A stretch of DNA of 45,113 nucleotides from Candidatus Moraniibacteriota bacterium (GTDB lineage Bacteria > Patescibacteriota > Minisyncoccia > Moranbacterales > UBA11712): positions 1-45,113 of the forward strand of contig JAQVJV010000006.1 in the NCBI GenBank assembly GCA_028695025.1, read 5' to 3'. Positions 39,643 to 45,113 of this stretch are shown one piece after another. The position numbers and the translations under genes were made by a program. The notes under the pieces are model-generated. The model was not told the origin of the DNA, did no database searches, and worked only from the letters and a program-made list of their open reading frames with translations. Position 1 is the stretch's first letter. Each line of letters starts with the position of its first letter.

Positions 39643-40254
39643 TTATTTTTTCAACCAATACTTCTTGGTTCCGACTGCCGCAAGAGAAGAAACAACTGCA
39701 AGTCCCGCCACACCGGCCGTATTCGGCCCGGATGCAGGAAGAGACGGAAGGGCTTCCACATAAACAACTTTTTCGTGTTTGTCGTAATAATACCGCTTGT
39801 GGTTATGGTCTTTGTAGTGATGGTATTTGTGATGTTTGTGATGTTTGTCTTCGTGATCGCACTCATCATCTTTGCAAGTGTCGCTCTTTACAGATGCAGA
39901 TGCGCTTGAAGAAGCGCTGGAGCTTGAATTAGAAGATGAAGATGAACTAGAACTTCCGTTACTGCTGGAGCTAGAGCTAGTTTTCTTTCCAACACTAGCG
40001 CTAGCAGCGGCACTGGAGCTAGCACCCGAACTTGAAGCCGCGGTACTCGGTTTCCCGGAAGTGCTTGAACTTGACCCAGAGGAGGTGCTAGAAGCTCCGC
40101 TTGCACTTGCGCCTATTTTTCCAACGCTGGCGCTGGCAGTAGCACTCGCAGATGAGGCTGAACTGGCACTTGAAGTCGCCGCACTGACCTTGGCAGCGAT
40201 TGCCATTACAGCTATCAATGCAAATGCTAAAACTTTCGCTTTCATTGATTGCAT
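39643..40254 (-). CDS. LPxSG-anchored stalk protein with His-rich head
   Basis: 203 residues. A signal peptide (about 4-25; Met4 is the more natural start) is followed by a Ser/Ala stalk of about 95 residues (27-123). Next comes a Cys/Asp/His/Tyr/Lys segment (124-161, including HHKHHKYHHYKDH) that should bind metal. The C-terminus has a textbook sorting signal: LPASG at 172-176, a hydrophobic stretch (about 180-194) and a basic tail KKYWLKK. The stalk has short repeats around SASVGK. It precedes the sortase gene on the same strand and has its own promoter. The anchoring is well supported; the metal role is inference. No homologous family recognised. Confidence 0.85.
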   Translation of the reverse strand: MQSMKAKVLAFALIAVMAIAAKVSAATSSASSASSASATASASVGKIGASASGASSTSSGSSSSTSGKPSTAASSSGASSSAAASASVGKKTSSSSSSNGSSSSSSSSNSSSSASSSASASVKSDTCKDDECDHEDKHHKHHKYHHYKDHNHKRYYYDKHEKVVYVEALPSLPASGPNTAGVAGLAVVSSLAAVGTKKYWLKK

Positions 40255-40289
40255 AATTGTTATTTAATTGATTAAAAAATTAACATACT

Positions 40290-40318
40290 AGTCTAGCAGA
40301 TAATGATTTTTTTGTCAA
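40290..40318 (-). promoter_or_regulatory. Promoter of the sortase-substrate gene
   Basis: -35 TTGACA (40313-40318), 17-bp spacer, -10 TAGACT (40290-40295). The inverted repeat at 40323-40426 begins 5 bp upstream of the -35. Confidence 0.55.
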
Positions 40319-40322
40319 GTAC

Positions 40323-40426
40323 ACCCCCACACCAATTTTACCTAATTTTAAATCTTTATGAGCATACATAAAATGCTTTATAAAAAGCAAAATTACTATA
40401 TTTAACTATAAGATTGGTGTGGGGGT
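40323..40426. repeat. 14-bp perfect inverted repeat flanking 76 bp
   Basis: ACCCCCACACCAAT (40323-40336) and its exact complement ATTGGTGTGGGGGT (40413-40426) frame an AT-rich 76-bp core with no ORF. A third identical copy of the 14-mer lies at 44857-44870. It could be a long-looped RNA hairpin, a regulator site upstream of the stalk-protein promoter, or the ends of a miniature element. Confidence 0.7.
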
Positions 40427-40500
40427 AAATAAAAAGAAGCCCCATATCCGCCTCTTATCGATTTCCCTCCTTGGAATTTCGATAAGATTTTGGATATGGG
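40427..40500 (-). terminator. Terminator of the two-gene exported-protein operon
   Basis: A long stem: CCCATATCC (40441-40449) with GGATATGGG (40492-40500), and CTTATCGA (40454-40461) with TCGATAAG (40479-40486). On the minus strand it is followed by CTTCTTTTTATTTA. A second small hairpin (about 40509-40527) precedes it. Confidence 0.75.
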
Positions 40501-40530
40501 ACTTTCATAGGGCCTGTTTTCAGCCCTTAT

Positions 40531-41154
40531 TTAGTGGCCGCAGCCATGGCCACCACCAGCCGCGGCGGCTGCAGCGGCGTCGGCAGATGAAGAGGATGAG
40601 CTGGCAGCAGATCCGCCAGCGCCTCCGGCACCACCAGTGGCAGTGGCAGATGCCCCGCCACCACTTTGCGACACATTTGTTTGAGCCGGGCGGATCAAAC
40701 TTGCTCCTACCGGGAAAGCGGCGGCTTTCGCCATGTCTCCTAGAAGGCCGCAGATTGGGACAATTGGCGCTTGACCCATATGGGAGTTAGCATATTTTAC
40801 GTCAGACCGCCCAGGGATCTTCTTTTTTTCCACCGTATGGGTGGTTTCTGATTCTTTTTTCCACCCAACTGAACGAGTCTGTTCCGGAGCCGGGCAACCG
40901 CCTTCCCGAAACTCCTGTTTATAGGTTCGGGTTACGGTTACTTCCGCAGTCACTACTTGCGGAGGAGTGTTTTGAACAACAACCACCTTTGAGAGAGGAG
41001 GTTGAAAAAGATACCCCCCGGTGATTACAGAACAAGCTTCCGAGCTCCCATAATCGTGCTCGAATCTGTCCTGATTACGCTCCCTCCACTCGGCCGAGGC
41101 GATATTTACCATGGCCACCAATAACACCAACACTACCAGTATAACTTTTTTCAT
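40531..41154 (-). CDS. Exported protein with Gly/Ala/Ser tail ending in GHGCGH
   Basis: 207 residues. Signal peptide 1-21 (cleavage after IASA). The mature part has a Val/Thr-rich beta segment (about 55-80), cysteines C41, C87 and C135, and then a low-complexity tail (about 161-207) of Gly, Ala and Ser ending in a GGGHGCGH motif. The tail could cross-link through its Cys or bind metal through Cys/His. A strong Shine-Dalgarno GGAGGAAG precedes the ATG. It follows the 41177 gene by 22 nt and shares its promoter. I do not recognise a family; it looks like a structural surface or secreted protein. Confidence 0.78.
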   Translation of the reverse strand: MKKVILVVLVLLVAMVNIASAEWRERNQDRFEHDYGSSEACSVITGGYLFQPPLSKVVVVQNTPPQVVTAEVTVTRTYKQEFREGGCPAPEQTRSVGWKKESETTHTVEKKKIPGRSDVKYANSHMGQAPIVPICGLLGDMAKAAAFPVGASLIRPAQTNVSQSGGGASATATGGAGGAGGSAASSSSSSADAAAAAAAGGGHGCGH

Positions 41155-41176
41155 TGTTCACTTCCTCCACATTTTT

Positions 41177-42376
41177 TTAAGATTTTTTTGGCGATTTCGG
41201 AATCCGACGACTGTCCGTAAAAGCATATAGCTCCTTGGACGGCGTCACCGGGACAATATTATAATTTTTCTGAACCGGATCGATGTATTCGACCTGGAGA
41301 GCTTTAGGTTTGTCGACCATCCGGAAGAAACCATTTTCATCAACAATTTCGTACTGGGTTTTGGTTTCTATCCCGGTCATATGTTTCATTTCGAGCTCGC
41401 TCGGCTTCCTTTCCGAACTAAGCGCGAAATGCTCAACCGCTCCCGCCGGTACCGGTTTTCCCGGCAGAACGATGTAGTTATGCACATCCCGCCGCTCGGT
41501 ATACGTCCGAGCCGGCTTTGATTTGGGTCCATATCCCGGCGCATACCTGGTTCCGGTCTCCGCCAGAGATCTTCTATATATCTTAAACGGCCTTGCTTTG
41601 CCGTTTTTGTCTATTTCGTAAGTAATCTCCATAACATCCCAATCGGCAAGATACCGATAGGTTCCTTTTTCGGCGCTGTTCTGCGCCTGATGAGAGCCCC
41701 CATCTCCGGGGACACCGGCCTTATACCCTGCCGAGGGTGCGGCGCAGCAAATTGGCGCCTGGTCAGCTCCGCCTCTGGAGCCATCAGCACAATAACCCCG
41801 TGCTTGGGGGGCATTGTTTCCCTCATTCAGACCGGAACGCCCGGCCGGAGTTGGGAAACAATTAGCTTGAAAACTTCTATCTTTCACCGGTTCAGCAGTT
41901 TGATACCGCTGGCCCGGAGTAAAGGGCACATTGGGATAAGGGGCGGCGCAAACTGGCGCCTGGTCAGCACTATTGACCCGTGCCGGGGTGTTAGGGATTT
42001 CGCATCTTTCACGAGAATTATTGCCTTTGCCAATATAATTGGCGCTGGCAGGTCTCGCGGCTTGAGGTTTCGCAATAGGCACTTCCATTTCCCGCACCGG
42101 AGCCGGAGCTTCGGCTTTGGGAATGATAACCGGAGGTGCAGCCATTCTGGCTGGAGTCGCCTTCCGCGCCGGTTCATATTGAGGCCGAACTTTTTTCCAA
42201 ACATCTTGCTTTTTAAATTTCGCATGATATTCGGGAGTCACTTCAAACGCAGGTTTCCCATCAACAGAAGCATAGGGAATGCCATCAATTTCGAAGTGAT
42301 AGATCTTTGCCTCAGACAAAGACACCAGCGACAACAGTAAGGCGACAGCCACAAACAAAATCCTGAACAGCTTCAT
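41177..42376 (-). CDS. Exported Pro/Ala-rich protein of unknown family
   Basis: 399 residues. Signal peptide 1-23 (ends SEA), then YHFEIDGIPYASVDGKPAFEV and a Pro/Ala/Lys-rich region (about 65-110). A Cys-bearing region (120-215) contains two related units, SADQAPVCAAPYPNVP (136-151) and GADQAPICCAAPSAG (203-217); six cysteines in all (C125, C143, C173, C196, C210, C211). The C-terminal part (about 235-399) is beta-rich with two ITYEID/YEIVDENG strands. Shine-Dalgarno AAAGGAGGA lies 7 nt before the ATG, and a perfect-consensus promoter lies 116 nt upstream. High expression of an envelope protein is a reasonable inference. No known domain seen. Confidence 0.78.
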   Translation of the reverse strand: MKLFRILFVAVALLLSLVSLSEAKIYHFEIDGIPYASVDGKPAFEVTPEYHAKFKKQDVWKKVRPQYEPARKATPARMAAPPVIIPKAEAPAPVREMEVPIAKPQAARPASANYIGKGNNSRERCEIPNTPARVNSADQAPVCAAPYPNVPFTPGQRYQTAEPVKDRSFQANCFPTPAGRSGLNEGNNAPQARGYCADGSRGGADQAPICCAAPSAGYKAGVPGDGGSHQAQNSAEKGTYRYLADWDVMEITYEIDKNGKARPFKIYRRSLAETGTRYAPGYGPKSKPARTYTERRDVHNYIVLPGKPVPAGAVEHFALSSERKPSELEMKHMTGIETKTQYEIVDENGFFRMVDKPKALQVEYIDPVQKNYNIVPVTPSKELYAFTDSRRIPKSPKKS

Positions 42377-42491
42377 GGCTGTCCTCCTTTCAAATTTTTA
42401 ATGATCTTGCGCCTGAATAGGCAAAAAGTGGCGATAATCATTCAAATTCCATATTTTCGGCACTTTCCGCCCATTCATACTCCAACATATT

Positions 42492-42520
42492 ATTATATTC
42501 TCTTTTTTTGAGTTTGTCAA
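42492..42520 (-). promoter_or_regulatory. Consensus promoter of the exported-protein operon
   Basis: -35 TTGACA (42515-42520), exactly 17 bp, -10 TATAAT (42492-42497): the best promoter in the window. The leader is about 108 nt. Confidence 0.8.
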
Positions 42521-42539
42521 GGTATCCATAATTCTCCAA

Positions 42540-42569
42540 GTAGGGGCGTCCCGGCGGGGCGTCTCTCGC
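42540..42569. repeat. GC-rich repeat downstream of the DUF4012 gene
   Basis: GGGGCGTC occurs twice around CCGGC, forming an imperfect palindrome. It is 10 bp from the DUF4012 stop codon. Confidence 0.5.
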
Positions 42570-42578
42570 GCTGTTTTC

Positions 42579-43940
42579 CTATAAACCAAATTCCTTGTCC
42601 GTGTTCAATATTTCCGCTTTCTCAAGCGTTTTTCCGTCTTTTTGTTTCACCGAAAGGGAAAGCGGCAATTCGCCCGATCCGGACTGCTTCTGCGCCAAAA
42701 GGGCATAATATTTTTCATCGATATTTTCCGGAAGGACATACTTCAAGGTGACGGTTTTCGTCTCACCCACCGGCACTTTGACCAGCATCCCGAAGACGCT
42801 TTTCCCGGATTCTTCGGGGTATTCCGCCTCGCCCGACTGCCCGGATGCCCCCACCAAAAGGCGCGAACCTTGCGGGACATAAACCCGCAGCCAATCGCGA
42901 TAATCGCTCGTCATCCAGTCTTTTGTCCGGCAAGCGTGCTTGTAGGTGATGTTGAGCGTTGCTTCCGGCTTTTCCGCCGAAAAATCCACCGCATATTCCA
43001 CTTTCCGCCGGATGCAATAATCCGTCTTGAGCGCATTCATGTTGGCGTCCACAATGAACAAATAATCGCTTTCGCTCTCCCGGATTTCCCCGCCCCAGCC
43101 GACTGAATCGATTTCCTTTTGCAAATTTTCATCTTTGAAAAAAAGTTGGATGTCTTTTTCTTTGAGGCGCTCTTCCAATTTTTCGGCAAGCGTGAACTGC
43201 TCCGAAAAAGTGAGGTTCCGCGCCTTTTCAGAAAGGATTTCCGCCAACTCTTTCATGATATTCTTGCGCTCTTCTTTGGCAATTCCTTGCTCAACATAGC
43301 CCTTTTCCACTTGATATTCGAGCTGCAAGATCGCATTTTCATCCCGATATTCGCCCGGATATCCGTCGATTTTCACCGGCCCCGTCACCGAAAGAAGCGT
43401 ATCCAGCACGTCCGTATTGATGGCCGCCACGCCGTCGATTTCTTCTTTTCCGCCGCCAAGGTGGTAGAAATATTCGGCTTTTTTGGCATTCACAGCAAAA
43501 TCAGGCGACCAGTTAGAATCACGCATTTTCCAGTTTTCGTATCCCAAAATTTCCCGGAACGGCTCCGGCGGAGTTTCGCCAAGGGGCACGTTTTTGTCGA
43601 AATTTCCCGTGTCAAAAATGCGGATATCCTCAATTTTTCCATTTTTTGTCTTGAGGATTCCGAACGACCCGATGAATCCGCCTCCCGGACGCAATTCAAG
43701 GTTGTTTTGGAAAAGAAGAAGGAAGGTTTTTTCATCTTTGGTGGCGCTCAAAATGTCCATGAGGACCCGCGCTTCTTCTTTTTTTTCCGCACTGATCGGC
43801 GCGAGGCTGACCAGCGGCTTCAAGTTTTCCAGGTTTCGGTAGTGGATTTGGAGATACGCAAACCACCCGGCAAGCCCCAAAACCGCCAAAATCCAAAAAA
43901 TGACCAATATTTTTCCGCTATTTTTCCGCTTCATTGACAT
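42579..43940 (-). CDS. DUF4012 family membrane protein
   Basis: 453 residues. An N-terminal membrane anchor (about 10-30) precedes a large extracytoplasmic DUF4012 domain: FLLLFQNNLELRPGGGFIGSFG (about 73-94), DSNWSPDFAVNAKKAEYFYHLGGG (about 142-165) and DGVAAINTDVLDTLLSVTGPV (about 169-189). DUF4012 proteins are widespread in Patescibacteria and Actinobacteria, often near surface-polysaccharide genes; their role is undefined. Here the gene neighbours exported structural proteins, the sortase and, further away, the rml operon. A low-complexity helical part (about 210-270) separates the two halves of the domain. Confidence 0.88.
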   Translation of the reverse strand: MSMKRKNSGKILVIFWILAVLGLAGWFAYLQIHYRNLENLKPLVSLAPISAEKKEEARVLMDILSATKDEKTFLLLFQNNLELRPGGGFIGSFGILKTKNGKIEDIRIFDTGNFDKNVPLGETPPEPFREILGYENWKMRDSNWSPDFAVNAKKAEYFYHLGGGKEEIDGVAAINTDVLDTLLSVTGPVKIDGYPGEYRDENAILQLEYQVEKGYVEQGIAKEERKNIMKELAEILSEKARNLTFSEQFTLAEKLEERLKEKDIQLFFKDENLQKEIDSVGWGGEIRESESDYLFIVDANMNALKTDYCIRRKVEYAVDFSAEKPEATLNITYKHACRTKDWMTSDYRDWLRVYVPQGSRLLVGASGQSGEAEYPEESGKSVFGMLVKVPVGETKTVTLKYVLPENIDEKYYALLAQKQSGSGELPLSLSVKQKDGKTLEKAEILNTDKEFGL

Positions 43941-43999
43941 ATATTATGACAATACAATCTAGCAAATTTCAAGGTTTTGTCAATTCCACGCAAAAAAAC

Positions 44000-44027
44000 T
44001 TGACAAGAATTTTTATTAGGATAAAAT
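44000..44027 (+). promoter_or_regulatory. Promoter of candidate RNA 1
   Basis: -35 TTGACA (44000-44005), 16-bp spacer, -10 TAAAAT (44022-44027). Confidence 0.65.
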
Positions 44028-44033
44028 AAAATT

Positions 44034-44217
44034 AGATTTAGTCAGTTCAGTTCTTTCAAGGCACGGTGCAAACCCCCACCAGTGCCGCAGGGATTAGAAG
44101 GAAACCAAAAAAGCTTTATTCGGGTCAGAATAGCATAAAAAATAAAAACCCCGCCGCCTCCATCCTTCTTAACCCTCAACCCCTAACCCGAGCCTCTACG
44201 GAGGCTCTTTTCTTTTT
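44034..44217 (+). ncRNA. Candidate small RNA 1
   Basis: About 180 nt between a good promoter and a clear terminator, without a plausible ORF. A 9-bp stem with one bulged A (GGCAC-GGTG / CACC-A-GTGCC, 44060-44086) closes the loop CAAACCCC. The GGTGCAAAC and AGTGCCGCA words recall the core of cobalamin riboswitches, but no regulated gene follows and other landmarks are not convincing, so I do not assign that class. Confidence 0.5.
44190..44217 (+). terminator. Terminator of candidate RNA 1
   Basis: GAGCCTC-TACG-GAGGCTC followed by TTTTCTTTTT. Confidence 0.8.
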
Positions 44218-44227
44218 CAGGACTTTT

Positions 44228-44256
44228 TTGCAAAAAATCTTCTGATTTGATATATT
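44228..44256 (+). promoter_or_regulatory. Promoter of candidate RNA 2
   Basis: -35 TTGCAA (44228-44233), 17-bp spacer, -10 TATATT (44251-44256). Confidence 0.5.
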
Positions 44257-44262
44257 GAAAAT

Positions 44263-44494
44263 ACGAATGCCATTCAAGCAAAGCTAAAGCTCTTTGTCCA
44301 ATCGGCTGACTGCAGGAAATTCTCCTATTTCCATTATGGTCGGATGAAGTAAAGCCTTGACGACAGAGCCGAAAGGAAATTCGGGAGACAGGAGGACAAA
44401 TAAAATCAACAAACAGCTCGAAAATAAACCTTCAGGAGGTAAAAATATAAGAGGCCGCAATCTGGATTTTTCAGAGAGCGGCCTCGCTTTTTTT
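44263..44494 (+). ncRNA. Candidate small RNA 2
   Basis: About 230 nt with promoter and terminator. Nested pairings are visible: TTTGTCC (44294-44300) with GGACAAA (44394-44400), CGGCT (44304-44308) with AGCCG (44367-44371), and hairpin GGAAAT (44316-44321)/ATTTCC (44328-44333). Two Shine-Dalgarno-like words (AGGAGG near 44390 and AGGAGGT near 44434) are not followed by start codons. Open frames on both strands cross it but have poor starts and no recognisable product. Family unknown. Confidence 0.5.
44451..44494 (+). terminator. Terminator of candidate RNA 2
   Basis: GAGGCCGC/GCGGCCTC with an inner TCTG/CAGA pairing, followed by GC and seven T. Confidence 0.85.
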
Positions 44495-44612
44495 GAAAAT
44501 CGTTTTGATAGGGGGAAACCGGTCACTCTCCCTTTTCTAAAGGGATAGATGGAGAGGGATTTCTCTGAAAGAAAAACCCCCATATTGCGTACAGATGATT
44601 AGGGAAGGTGTT

Positions 44613-44762
44613 ATGAAGATCTCTAAAAAATCAATACAAAACTATGGCCTCACCACAAAGTGGCCACCTCTTGGGAGACAGAAAGAGAATTATGTGTTTC
44701 GTCGGTTGCTTTTGAAGAGGGAGGGGCAACTGGCGGGATACGCAAAAGAGAGAGACGGCTGA
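44613..44762 (+). CDS. Possible 49-aa basic protein
   Basis: ATG at 44613 is preceded by AGGGAAGG with 4-nt spacing, a good Shine-Dalgarno. The product begins MKISKKSIQNYGLTTKWPP, is rich in Lys, Arg and Gly, and has no recognisable motif. The same nucleotides form long-range RNA pairings, so it may be a chance frame in a structured RNA. Confidence 0.35.
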   Translation: MKISKKSIQNYGLTTKWPPLGRQKENYVFRRLLLKREGQLAGYAKERDG

Positions 44763-44842
44763 ACCGACCAAGACTGACGAATTCATTGAATTCTGACGTC
44801 AACGAACGAGAGGTGGTTTTTCTTAGGTTAAAAAAATAAGGT

Positions 44843-44868
44843 GTTCCGTGAGATTCACCCCCACACCA
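44843..44868 (-). terminator. Possible terminator after the GIY-YIG remnant
   Basis: On the minus strand GGTGT/ACACC with inner GTGA/TCAC is followed by TTATTTTTTT. It includes the third copy of the 14-mer repeat. Confidence 0.5.
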
Positions 44869-44869
44869 A

Positions 44870-44992
44870 TTATGTAACGCATCTGCTGATGCGTTTTTTG
44901 AGCTGAGAAAATGCCCTACTTCTTAATTTGAGATTATGCTCTCTGTCACGAGCATCTTTTTCGATACAATAAGCTTCATAATAAACTAGGCT
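44870..44992 (-). pseudogene. GIY-YIG endonuclease, C-terminal remnant
   Basis: An open frame without start encodes LVYYEAYCIEKDARDREHNL followed by KLRSRAFSQLKKRI and a short end. This matches the C-terminal half of small UPF0213/YhbQ-like GIY-YIG proteins (LVYYE... DA..RE..LK). A stop codon lies immediately upstream in frame, and the GIY-YIG N-terminal half is missing. The adjacent sequence is the end of a probable transposase, suggesting truncation by an insertion. Confidence 0.65.
44877..44899 (+). terminator. Terminator, plus strand
   Basis: ACGCATC-TGCT-GATGCGT followed by five T. It overlaps the last codons of the GIY-YIG remnant on the other strand. Confidence 0.7.
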
Positions 44993-45016
44993 CTAGACTA
45001 GCACTTTTCTAAAAAA

Positions 45017-45112
45017 TTAATAATACTTGGTAACGATTTTCATCAATTCTTTCTCCAAATCAGCATCGTTTCTTTTCCATCTCCATTCGCATTCCTTGAG
45101 GTGCATGTAAAA
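45017..45112 (-). CDS. Transposase C-terminus, partial (IS1595/ISXO2-like?)
   Basis: Runs off the right edge. The visible 31 residues (FYMHLKECEWRWKRNDADL, then EKELMKIVTKYY) resemble the end of ISXO2-like DDE transposases, where a helix with LKECE-RFN precedes a short basic tail. The fragment is too short for certainty. If right, an insertion sequence occupies the sequence beyond 45113, and its terminal repeat should lie between 44992 and 45017. Confidence 0.45.
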   Translation of the reverse strand, partial: FYMHLKECEWRWKRNDADLEKELMKIVTKYY

Positions 45113-45113
45113 A

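Larger units (their letters stand above)
44513..44900 (+). other. Structured region 3 (possible RNA with embedded small ORF)
   Basis: Contains GGGGG (near 44511) facing CCCCC (near 44578), CTCTCC facing GGAGAG, and a CCTTT/AAAGG hairpin. Further on GTCGGTT (44701-44707) faces AACCGAC (44762-44768), enclosing CTTTTG (44709-44714) facing CAAAAG (44743-44748). A GAATTC-ATT-GAATTC hairpin lies near 44780 and a terminator at 44877. No clear promoter of its own was found; it may depend on read-through. Confidence 0.35.

Noticed and set aside
42440-42488. Short upstream ORF (16 codons) in the leader of the exported-protein operon
   Set aside because: Its ATG lies only about 4 nt from the -10 box, before the expected transcription start.
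44034-44120. Cobalamin riboswitch
   Set aside because: Only short word matches (GGTGCAAA, AGTGCCGCA) and no downstream gene. A covariance search is needed.
44357-44548. 63-aa plus-strand frame
   Set aside because: It has a TTG start, runs through the terminator at 44451-44494 and has no family resemblance.
44284-44583. 99-aa minus-strand frame
   Set aside because: It lies across a strong plus-strand terminator and RNA helices, has no Shine-Dalgarno or promoter, and its composition is unlike the real proteins.
1-45113. CRISPR array, rRNA genes, or UGA recoding
   Set aside because: No regularly spaced repeats and no rRNA-like sequence were seen. Real genes end normally at TGA, TAA and TAG with no in-frame UGA.

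Overview
The window looks like a piece of a Patescibacteria (Candidate Phyla Radiation) chromosome, most likely from a Parcubacteria-like lineage. Evidence for this is the compact ProRS without an editing insertion, a short archaeal-flavoured ValRS, the DUF4012, PEGA-propeller and baseplate-J-like envelope proteins typical of these genomes, a LAGLIDADG homing endonuclease, very tight gene packing, and standard stop codons with no sign of UGA recoding. The placement is inferred from gene content only; no rRNA gene is present.

Layout. 1-13.8 kb, all on the minus strand: pheS-pheT-NUDIX-valS-ispH-unknown exported protein form one tightly packed run, followed by a giant GH18/NodB/GT2 polysaccharide enzyme, proS and an ABC-2 permease. 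13.9-15.1 kb: a disturbed tRNA locus with tRNA-Thr, a broken second tRNA-Thr carrying a palindromic insert, a tRNA-Tyr 5' fragment, a homing endonuclease gene and an intact tRNA-Tyr. 15.1-18.0 kb (minus): rpsB-tsf-ricT-like-TPR. 18.1-20.6 kb (plus): rpmE, prfA, prmC. 20.7-23.2 kb (minus): a 26-codon lysine-rich micro-gene, a PEGA/propeller protein and a small exported protein. 23.3-27.6 kb (minus): the alpha/ribosomal operon infA-rpmJ-rpsM-rpsK-rpsD-rpoA-rplQ-rplM-rpsI. 27.7-32.4 kb: a baseplate-J-like membrane protein and an FtsA/PilM-like ATPase, divergent from two membrane proteins.

32.4-38.6 kb (minus): a surface-glycan operon, Wzz-like-rmlC-rmlB-rmlD-rmlA-galU-GT4, which makes dTDP-rhamnose and UDP-glucose and controls polymerisation. 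38.7-43.9 kb (minus): a cell-surface block with a calcium-repeat sortase, its likely LPxSG substrate (Ser/Ala stalk plus His-rich head), two unrecognised exported proteins behind a consensus promoter, and a DUF4012 protein. Together with the GH18/NodB/GT2 fusion, much of the non-housekeeping content concerns the cell envelope.

43.95-45.1 kb is almost gene-free but not featureless. It carries promoter-structure-terminator units on the plus strand (candidate small RNAs), a possible 49-aa protein, a truncated GIY-YIG gene and, at the edge, the end of a probable transposase. Short GC-rich palindromes recur in the window, including in-frame inside valS and rpmE.

Most minus-strand operons have recognisable TTGACA/TATAAT promoters. 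Several place the predicted transcription start within about 10 nt of the start codon, suggesting leaderless mRNAs.
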